Part shown: positions 11,798 to 20,900 of the stretch, piece by piece | How the letters are laid out: every line of letters begins with the position of its first letter | Numbering within the stretch: position 1 is the stretch's first letter | Source: Amanita rubescens | Lineage: Eukaryota > Basidiomycota > Agaricomycetes > Agaricales > Amanitaceae | Assembly: GCA_015039365.1 (NCBI GenBank) | Contig: WION01000680.1 | Location: 1 to 24,751 of the forward strand | Reading direction: 5' to 3' | DNA: 24,751 nt | The notes under the pieces: model-generated | The model's database searches: none | Told to the model about the DNA's origin: nothing | The model's input: only the letters and a program-made list of their open reading frames with translations | Translations under genes and position numbers: made by a program

Positions 11798-12885
11798 TTT
11801 AGATCTCGTGTTTGTCTCGCTGGAGGTAACTTTGTTCTCAATTAAAATGATATGTGCCATGCAGTTATTCAAGATACGAACCTGACGGCTGTACAAGGTT
11901 GGTTCAATTGATACAAAACGTTCAAGGTACTTACTAGTCCGGAAGTTCAGCGGCTCTGATATGTGACATGTGACATAACACATTAAATTGACAGCACCTC
12001 ATGACGGTCGAGGACGGTCACCATTAATCGGAGAAGTTGTGAGTCTCGCATCAGGCAACACAGTGAGAAAGGGGTATTAACTTGAACTTCAAACCGTCAG
12101 CGAATCAGTCCTTTCCACGTCGCCAAGTTCTTAGTTCATAGCCCTGACCATCCATCCAGCTTCAAGAACTACATGTTCCATGGCACCAGGTAATTGAATG
12201 GATTATGTATGTTCAGCTGTCAGCACCGCCCGCTATGAAACGTAAACCTTATTTCAGACCAAATCGGCAAATATGCCCTTGACAAGAATGACATGATACG
12301 AGTCCTTTTTATCTTCAGCTGAATTAACGCTGAAAAATTGCTGCTCGACTTGACTCTTATGTTGCCAACATCCTCACATCAATCGGGTCTCTTTTTCCTC
12401 GACGCATACAGTTCGATAACAGCACAATGACTCTCCAGCAGGGATCTTCGTTCCGATGTCAAGGGCCAATACATAATCTCGACGTTGATGACGGATCAGG
12501 TTGATCTACGTGAGGCACCATCTGGATCACGTCATTAAGTCAATGATGGTTGCTGGTAAGCAGAACCTAGCACATTTCTTCATAGAGGGAACTTAGAGCA
12601 CTAAGTATCCATATTACTGGAATCCAACTACTATTCGGTGGCCTTACCTCACACCACTTCAATCGTCATCGTGCAATCTCATCTTTCGCTCCTACGATCA
12701 GTCGCTCTTAGAAACCTGTCAGCGGGAACAGATGATGTATAACGTCATCTTTGGACTGCGAAACAAGGCCGTAACTACAGGTCGTTTTTGGTAATCGTTT
12801 ATATCAAGATGCAAGGGAACTAGATGAAACACGGATTTCAATGTATATACGTACGTTCCTGCAATTGACCAGGTCGTCACTCCCA
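11798..12885. other. Intergenic region, no gene recognised
   Basis: No frame here has a recognisable domain or a coherent set of exons. Open frames at 11798-11983 and 12719-12946 on the minus strand are short and compositionally unconvincing. Confidence 0.45.
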
Positions 12886-13815
12886 ATGCTTGCCCATAAG
12901 GTGCGTCAGTGTACCCAATCACAGGCCATCTGTGACACTTAACCAAAACAGCTTCCTGTCGGACTAGTACTTCTGTTATCTTTTTTCACCGTTGCTCTTG
13001 GTTCAGGCCCCAACTTCGCTGCGTGCCTACAGCAAGCCCTTCAAAACAACGGTTCGCTCGAAGGCACCGTTGATACCAACGGAAATCCAACAACAAACAC
13101 AAGCCAGATAACTGGCCTCACGTACGATCGTTGCGTGGCAGATTGCGGTCATGGATCAGTTAGTTTCGACTGGCACACGTTCTCCCAGCAATTTACTTCG
13201 TGGCTCCTCCCGTGGCTAGCCCTTATTTCTCAGCTGCCGTACGGTTCACGAGATACACTGAGCAACTGCCTAGCTGTGCTCCTGACGATTGGATCTCCGA
13301 CCCTTGCAGCATACTCTCTCGCACTCTCTGTCATCAGTAATCGATGGATGGTCAAACGGTCTGGAAGGAGCAACTATCTCAGCAGTCGTTTGGCAGCCCA
13401 GACTCTGAGTAATCTTCAACAGGTGTCTCTGGACCTTCCTGACGATGAACATGTACTGCTGTCCCTAATCGTTATTCAAAAGAACCAGCAGTGGTGGCAA
13501 AAGCTCGCTCAGGGCCTTGATTATGCAAAGTGGACGTTGGCTTCAATCATGTCCGTTGTGTATGTTGTATTGGCCGATCTCTTCACGTGGATCGATACCC
13601 TTTCTGGGCCTCTTTCCAATGTCGTCGTCAATGCCACTGGTGGAGGCATTTCGTCGCTTTGGTTATGTTTCTTGCCTATCGTCATTGGGAACCTACAACT
13701 ATCCCCTAAAACCGACCCTAATCGCATTTGTAGAGCTTTTGACCACGCCAACTCATGCCTTTTTGTCGCTATCGATGAGGGCCCGCCAAAACAGGCTCAT
13801 CGTTTTCTGCGCTAA
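12886..13815 (+). CDS. Hypothetical multi-pass membrane protein
   Basis: Two exons, 12886-12900 (MLAHK) and 12952-13815, are joined in phase 0 across a 51-nt intron (GTGCGT...AAACAG) to give 292 residues. The start is chosen because the second exon's frame is open back to the acceptor and the upstream ATG continues it exactly. A signal or anchor segment (LVLLLSFFTVALG) is followed by a Cys-containing extracellular-looking region with DRCVADCGHG. Hydrophobic segments follow around WLLPWLALI, LAVLLTIGSP...YSLALSVI, SIMSVVYVVLADLF and SSLWLCFLPIVIG. Proteins with this layout are common, uncharacterised products in Agaricomycetes. The function is unknown. Confidence 0.75.
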
Positions 13816-13896
13816 TACCAAACGTATTCAATCGCTGATCAAACGGCAAAATGGAGCATTCGGTCCGTGTCGTGATCGACTATTCTACTCATGTAT

Positions 13897-14045
13897 AGAT
13901 GAAAGGTACCCGCCGCAGCAGTTCCCTTATAAAGCACTTAACTCACCATCTATAGATTCTTCTATTTACACATAAATGAAAGGTACCCGTCGCACCATGT
14001 TCTCTCATTAAAATACTAAAGTCACCATTTATATTCCTCCCTATT
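13897..14045 (+). repeat. Imperfect tandem duplication, about 77-bp unit
   Basis: Two adjacent units begin with GATGAAAGGTACCCGCCGCA and AATGAAAGGTACCCGTCGCA. Both continue through a diverged middle to CTCACCATCTATA and GTCACCATTTATA. They lie just downstream of the membrane protein gene. Confidence 0.7.
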
Positions 14046-14537
14046 GATAAGGATCTGTACAGCACTTTTACAACAATGGGGAGAAACGAATTACGCCCGA
14101 GTGGTTGGCGTCTCTTCTCTGTTATGAATGAGAGCTTGACACTGCGCGGGCACAGCCGCGCCATAAAGCAACGTTAGAAAGACAATTGATTTCTGAAAAG
14201 AGCGATACTCCGATCGGAAGGTCGGCTTAAAGTCCATATAGGGATATGTATACCAAGTACCGCATCATCGTGCAATTTGCTGTTCTTCTATCGGTTGACA
14301 ACGTCTTCTTGTAAGCAAGGCTGTCTCTAATGAAATTTCTCACAGTAACAACTCGCTATGACTCGAAGGCACAGCCCTTATGATCTATCCCACGGTTATC
14401 CTTGTCATAACATTTCCGTGCAAGACAATTCTTTGTGTTGATTACGTATGTTCTTCCAGTGTGCTCAGAAAGCATAGCTACATGGCTGTTGTTCGCACTA
14501 ATCCGTGAACAATTGGTTCATGAGTACCTCAGGTCCT

Positions 14538-14553
14538 TCCTTATATATAAGGA
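14538..14553. promoter_or_regulatory. 16-bp palindromic TATA element
   Basis: The sequence TCCTTATATATAAGGA is a perfect palindrome about 90 bp upstream of the ATG at 14641. Its position and TATA core fit a core promoter for that gene. The symmetry could also mark a dimeric factor site. Confidence 0.5.
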
Positions 14554-14640
14554 CTATGCGGATTCCATTCAATATTGCCAGGCCTACCTAGGTTACGCGC
14601 TACATTCTCCACCCTTCTATTTACACCATCCTCGATTGCG

Positions 14641-15200
14641 ATGCCCTTCTTCCAAGAAGCGCATAATTTCTCCGTTCATAATGCGAAGATGAACGATGTC
14701 GGTGGCGACTACACCGAGAACAGGCAGACGACGGAAACGAACAATAGCGACTCCAATAACCTTTACATCGGGTCCTCAGTACGCAAAGGTAATACAGAGA
14801 CACATACCACGACTATATTGGTACGTATCGTCGTCAGCATCCATAACAATCAAGCTGATTTACGGAAGGGGATGGCAACCACAATACTATTACACGTGGA
14901 AACAGCGGAGCAGCAAGCAACAGTACGTTCTCATAGCTATTTTGAAAAAGACCCGTCGTAATTTTATCCTCAGCAACAACCGCGACGAACTTCCTGACGC
15001 CAGAAGTGCTTCGAATCATTCAGGCAGCGTCACAGCCACCTGTGATCACGCCAAAGAGTACACCCGGACTCCCTCCTGATGTCTCCAAATCTCTTGGAAT
15101 TTTGCAAGAAGTGCCAGGAGATGCGTGGACGTCAGATATGGTCACGGCACTGGAATATTGCGTAGGATTTATTAAGTCAGCAGCCAGAGCGAGCAAGTAA
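14641..15200 (+). CDS. Small lineage-specific protein, possibly frameshifted
   Basis: Paralogue of the gene at 23620-24243. Exon 1 (from 14641) begins MPFFQEAHNFSVHNAKMNDV and is Asn/Thr-rich, like the N-terminus of many Agaricomycete proteins that precede NACHT or helical domains. A Gly/Asn-rich middle exon lies at about 14868-14930 (donor GTACGT). The last exon is about 14976-15200 and reads TNFLTPEVLRIIQAASQPP...WTSDMVTALEYCVGFIKSAA, ending with TAA. The last junction is in phase 1, as in the paralogue. The first intron (donor about 14820) does not join in the phase the paralogue uses, so either a junction is misplaced or the gene is frameshifted. The 3' part lies in the direct repeat shared with 17057-17725. 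Confidence 0.55.
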
Positions 15201-15583
15201 ACCAGTCGTACTCCTCTACACCGTATTATAGTGTCCTTTCATGCGTCCTATAGTGTATCTTCCGCGTCTTCTTTCTGTCATCCATTGCTTGTAATTGGAA
15301 TCAGACGAATCTATGGATAAATACCCAATTAAAGTTGACGATCTAGCTGCTATGCTTCTGGATTTCTGCACGTACCAGGTCATGTAGTAGACTTTCAAGT
15401 CACATTTGCTCGACCGCAAAGTGCTCTGAGAAATCGGTCATGGCATGGTAAGCTGGAGGTCACGGATCTTGATAGATTTGAAGTCTTGATAGACCATTTA
15501 GCTTTCAACGACGTTCCGGCCGCAGCGCTGACTACGGATTGACCATGATCCTAAACCAGACACTGCGCAGTGTGAAGTTAGTA
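14893..15583 (+). repeat. Direct repeat, copy A
   Basis: Nearly identical to 17057-17725 in the same orientation, with scattered substitutions and small indels. It covers the last exons of the small gene and about 380 bp of downstream sequence. The HNH gene lies between copies A and B. Confidence 0.9.
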
Positions 15584-15596
15584 CACTGAACATGAT

Positions 15597-16930
15597 CTAA
15601 TTTGTCTCGGGATTCTCCACTGATTCTAACCACTTTTTAACACCTTCGTTGCGAGAAAGACTCGCTACATGAACATCTTCTGTCTTTTTCTTGCCCATCC
15701 TCGAAGACTGCATCCACAGCGCGCACACTCCATTCATCAAATCAGCCAAGCGACTCTCTTTCGGGGGAACATTTGACGTTCTGTTCCTGCTATGTAGAGC
15801 GTAACGTCCGGATGCAGATTGTCCTGTTGTCTGATCACCCATCTGTGCATCAACATGACTTGATCCACTACTATCCGACACATTGTCATCATCTTCATCT
15901 TCATCTTCCCCTTCGGGATAATAAACGTCGCTCGACTGTTCCCGGACATAGTCGATAAAGGATTTTGGACTCCATGCATTCATAGCGGCCACGGCATAGA
16001 AGAGATCAACAATGACAGCAGGTGGCCATTCACTGGTGTCTTGTGGCTGCCGCGCATCAGAGTTGTGGGGAGCGAGATTGGGGATCACGCGGCCAAGCTG
16101 AGGTAAATCGACGAAATGGTGCAGCGTAAGGCGACTGGCCGGGCCCTCTTCATCTGCTGCGTTTGGTTGATTGTAAGGAATATCATCAACAGTCAAACCA
16201 AAGTTGGGCGTCTGAGATACTTAAGTTTCAGAATAGCCCTGGATGGAAATAACAGCAAACCTTCAGGAACGCTATGCGAGCAGCTCCAAACGGGAAATGG
16301 AGTTGGTTGACTAACAGAAGTCCATTCCGAGTGTCATTAATGTCGTTAATGTCATCGTCTGGTCCGCCGCGGTGATGGACGACGTTCGAGATGTACTTGA
16401 TTAAGTCAGAAAGTTGCCAAAGAAGATTGGTAAGGCCGCACGTTGCTTCCCTTCGCATGGGGGAGAATATGGCACGCAGTGCAGTATTCATCTATATCAT
16501 CCGTTATCACGCAGGTTCCATCTCGCTCAATCACGTTGGTCCTAAAATCTCTTCGGCGGATAGTTAAATTTGAAGTAATTGATGTTCTGTCGTCCACTGC
16601 ATCGACATCGACAAGGCGGGGTGAACCTGAGAAGGCAAACCACGTTAGCGAGGTATTATCGTATGCCGGACACTCCACCTTACCCTCTGAGACGAAATAG
16701 TATGGACGGGCCTCTATAGGTGCTGTATAATCACCGAGATCTAGGCCATCTTTCGATAGGGAGAGGTGGCCTTCGCGTCCATAGATGGAAAACCCTAGAA
16801 ATCGGAGCCATTTTAGAGGGTTAACAGCAAAGGTGACGCATTTATCAAGTGGGATCGACAGCGCAACCTTGGCCCGGGTCACATTGGGGAAAGACAGCCG
16901 TAACCTGACTTTGGGCGTGGTTGCAGACAT
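15597..16930 (-). CDS. Fungal HNH nuclease-domain protein
   Basis: Three exons, 16930-16442, 16395-16261 and 16211-15597, are joined in phase 0 by introns of 46 and 49 nt to give 412 residues. The central region, RRRDFRTNVIERDGTCVITDD...CTACHILPHAKG followed by NDTRNGLLLVNQLHFPFG...AFLKTPNFGL, matches the HNH domain widespread in mushroom genomes: ACHI-PH is the first His motif, the N-GLLL segment follows, and the distal H lies in QLHF. The C-terminal part has an acidic stretch (GEDEDEDDDNVSDSSGSSH) and ends KKWLESVENPETN. Such proteins are predicted nucleases of unknown role. In this copy the second Cys that often pairs near VIT-C is not visible, and the domain reads DDIDEYCTACH. The gene is flanked by direct repeats. 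Confidence 0.85.
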
Positions 16931-17056
16931 GATCTTCAGCCTGACGTTTGATATGGTTCTATCGGCGAAACAGCACTAGAGGAAATATATGGAGATTGAT
17001 GCGCAGGATGACGTCTGTCCTCAGATTTTTTCAATCTCCGACTCAGATGGTGCTGG

Positions 17057-17363
17057 ACGTGAAAACAGCGGCGGAGCAGCAAGCAACGGTACGTTCTCAT
17101 AGCCGTTTTGACAAAGACCCGTCGTAATTTTGTTCTCAGCAACAACCGCGACGAACTTCCTGACGCCAGAAGTGCTTCGAAAGCGTCACAGCCACTTGTA
17201 ATCACACCAAAGAGTACACCAGTGACCGGGACTCCCTCCTGATGTCTCCAAGTCTCTTGGAATTTTGCAAGAAGTGCCAGGAGATGCGTGGACGTCAGAT
17301 ATGATCACGGCACTGGAATATTGCGTAGGATTTATCAAGTCAGCAGCCAGAGCGAGCAAGTAA
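17057..17363 (+). pseudogene. Truncated copy of the 14641 gene
   Basis: Carries only the tail of the middle exon, the intron and the last exon of the gene at 14641. A 10-nt deletion after GTGCTTCGA and a 7-nt insertion near GTACACCAGTGACC together change the length by minus 3. The frame between them is shifted and meets TAA, so the product would be cut. The original stop is preserved at 17361-17363. No start exon precedes it. Confidence 0.8.
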
Positions 17364-17725
17364 ACCAGTCGTACTCCTCTACACCGTATTATAGTGTGGC
17401 CGCCCTGTCATGCGTCCTATACTAGTGTATTTTCCGCGTCTCCTTTCTGTCATCTATTGCTTGTAATTGGAATCAGACGAATCTATGGATAAATACCCAA
17501 TTAAAGTTGATGATCTAGTCCAATAAGCTGCTATGCTTGATTTGTGCACATACCAGGTTATGTAGTAGACTTTCAAGCCACATTTGCTCTGAGAAATCGG
17601 TCATGGCATGATAAGCTGGAGGTCACGGATCTCGATAGATTTGAAGTCTTGATAGACCATTTAGCTTTCAACAACGTTCTGGCCGCAGCGCTGACTGCGG
17701 ATTATTGCGCGGTGCGAAGTTAGTA
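17057..17725 (+). repeat. Direct repeat, copy B
   Basis: Second copy of the segment at 14893-15583. Matching continues through the shared downstream sequence to about GCGCTGACTGCGGATT and again at GCGAAGTTAGTA. It ends about 220 bp upstream of gene P. Confidence 0.9.
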
Positions 17726-17748
17726 GCGATCATACGGATTGATGCGCA

Positions 17749-17794
17749 TGTGTCACACCGGGCCGCCAAATTCAACATTCGAAGGTGTGACACA
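17749..17794. promoter_or_regulatory. Perfect 11-bp inverted repeat upstream of gene P
   Basis: TGTGTCACACC at 17749-17759 is mirrored by GGTGTGACACA at 17784-17794, with a 24-nt spacer. It sits about 150 bp before the gene P start codon. It could be an operator-like dimer site or a hairpin. Confidence 0.55.
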
Positions 17795-17943
17795 ATGTGA
17801 CGCTCCATCGATCATCTCGCCCTCATAGTGCATCGTGCGAGCTTAAACACACCATCCATTGCCCAGTTTCCAGTTGGGCTTGCCAGTACTCACATAACCC
17901 AGATCAATCCCTTGTCTTATTTTCTGTGTCGGCCAACACAATA

Positions 17944-20900
17944 ATGGCAGAGACCCCTGGCAGTAGGAACAATTAAATGTATTTGACCACAACAAAACTT
18001 AAGTGCTGGATACAGACAGTGTGGAACACATTACGGCTCTGAAGGAACGATACAAATGCCCCCATTTTCGCATTCTAATTATTGGGAGAGCAAATGCAGG
18101 AAAAACAACCATTCTCGAGAAGGTTTGTGGGGTAGAGCAAGGAACAAAACCAATCATATATGATGAGAATGGTAAGCTGGATTAATGTGGCAGCCACTTT
18201 TGCATATTCATGAGTCATGACTTTATAGGCACTGAACTAGAACCTTCTACACACCTGACACCATCAATTGAGGTGAATAAAAAAATCAATTGCAAATGTC
18301 ATTGGCATTAATATGCAGCAACTTCTAGAGAGGCACACACAATATTGAGCACCAGATTACATACCATGGGAGTAATTTCATTTTCCATGATTCTGAGGGT
18401 TTTGAATCTGGGGCAACTGAGGAGTTGGAGCATGTTTGGAAGTTCATTGGGAAGCGGTCCACTACAACTGAACTAAAAGATCAGTTGCATGCAATTTGGT
18501 ATCTTTTGAATTTTGGTTGTTAACAGGATCAGATGACTAAGATTTCTCAGGTACTGTGTACCTATGGACAGTCCCCGCCCTCTGCTATCTGCAGAACTTG
18601 ATTTCTTTAATAAAGGGACAGGGAAAGGTGAGCTCTGAGGTTAATCAACACTACCACAGTGCTTGGCTTGGTATGGTGAGAAGCCTCTACTTTGCAGCAA
18701 TGCATACAATTTTATATTCATGACTTGCCTGCATATCATGCAATCTACCAGTCCAAGCTATGGCATGGCAACTAGAATTATTTTCACAGTTCCTTTGGTG
18801 ACCATATTCACAAAATTTGATGGTCAAATAATAGCAGAATATGTCAAATTGAATGATATGGAGAGTGCTCAAGATAAGTGGGAGAAGGCTAGGGAGAATG
18901 CTGAAAATACTTTTCAGACAATTTATCTTCCAAAAATATTGGATAGTAAATGTCCTCCCAAAGCCCATGTGCGACTACAAGGTGAGAGTTATGGACATTT
19001 CTTAGCAGGAGATGCCAACTCTTTGTAGATATGGATGTTCCAGAGAACAATTGTCCTGAACTGACAGAGAAGACTGCTGATGCAATTGATGATGACATTC
19101 TACATGATCTGTTTGTCTCAACACAGATGAACAATCTTGATCTTTGTATCAAATCTGCCCTTCAGTATGAATCACATTGACAATAACATTCCACACTTTT
19201 GACAGCATCCAGATATGTTTTGATTCAACAAGAACCTACATGGCATGGAGTTCTCATCATGGTCCTTTCCAAGTTCCCACATTTCTGGGTATTTTAAAAA
19301 TACTTTTGTGTGTAGTAAGACTGAAAGAGGGACAGGTCAATATAAAGGTGGGCTGTGTGATATCATAGGTGTCTTATTTGCCAAAATGGGTAACAGGATG
19401 TAAGTATAGTGAGATGCCCTTTATTAATTAAACAATGATGATGATTAGAATGTATGTGACACTGTACTTCTACTGCAAGGAAGTGCAAGATGTGTAATGA
19501 TTCTGCATGAACAGTTGGAAGTTCTACATGTGAGTGGTACTCTAACCCTCTCTGGATCAGGATCTGATTGTATACATATATGACAGTGGGTAAGTGGTGT
19601 GGAATAGATATAGAATTTGATAGGTTATGATCCTACAACAGGGGGTAAGTGGCACTACATATTCTGCTACAAGTCTCATCAAATCTCATGTTCCACAACA
19701 GAAAGTAAGTGACATTGCACTTGGAAGTTCCACACATCACATGTGATTATGAATAGAGAGTAAGTGATTGCAGTCATACCACTCATCATTGTTGATGTAT
19801 CATATGATCAGAGAGTGGGTGCATTTGTTTCTAGCATTTTGATCCTATTTTATCTTCAGTTTTATAGGAGGTCAGTAGCATTCATTTTTTCTGCAAGTAG
19901 ACCTTGTTACATACATCTTGAACAACAGAGGGTGAGTTGTTTTTATGTTAAGCTATTGCATCACTGAGTCTCATCCCATATATTGAAGGAAGTGAGTCAC
20001 ACTAAGTTTTTCCAGCAAGGTAGCAGTTGTCACATTGCTTTCATGGCATACAGGCAGTGAGTGACTGAGTGTTCACTGCTAAGCAATCTGACTTTCACAT
20101 CCTGTCCAACAGTATGTGAGTTATGGTGATTTCTGCTAGGAAGCGGTTCACCACACTTTTTTTTTAACAACAGGAGGTGAGTGATGGCACTGTGTTTTGT
20201 CTTGCAGTCTCAATTCATGTCATCCCATGGCCAACAGTCAGTGAGTGATAACAGCTTTTTTTGGAAAGGTAGTCTTGTTGCATCTCATATCTTTTACAAC
20301 AGGAGGTAAGTCATACTGCAATTACAATGTATTTCCCACCATATCTCACCTCATGACAGTATGTGAGTATACTAGATTTTTTTCTTACAGACACTGTTAT
20401 TCTGACATATACATACTATGATCTCCTATGAAAAAAAAAACAGGTTGTGAGCAACCTTTCCTCTCTCCTAGTTTGTATAAGCACATCTCATCCCACAACT
20501 AACAGTATGTAAGTCACACTACAACCTGCTTTGCAAGACATTGTGTCCCATTTCAGCTCATGACCAACAGGTTGTGAGTGATATATATTTCAGTTTCTCC
20601 TGCCATGTGACATCATTATCACAATCATCCATAACCAACAGAGGGTGAGTCAGTTTATTCTTATGTAGGCTCACTACATCACATCTAACAATCAACAGGA
20701 TGTAAGCACTACTGTTGCATTTCTTGCAAGGCTATTGCATCACAGCTCATTTTTTAACCAACTTTAGGCTGTGAGTAGCAGTAGTTCTTCTGCCAGGCAA
20801 TCTCATCATGCCTCATACTATCCTGATCAACAGCAAGTAAGACATGCTGCACTTTTCTGCCAGCTGCTGCATCAGGCTTCTCACTCATTAATTGACAGGA

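Larger units (their letters stand above)
13816..14640. other. Intergenic region with short repeats and a promoter palindrome
   Basis: No convincing gene. It holds the imperfect tandem repeat at 13897-14045 and a TATA-containing palindrome at 14538-14553, described separately. Confidence 0.45.

Noticed and set aside
19177..19368. Open frame at 19177-19368 on the plus strand
   Set aside because: It is out of frame with the real exon 19213-19288, which aligns with gene M (KFPHFW / CFPYFW).
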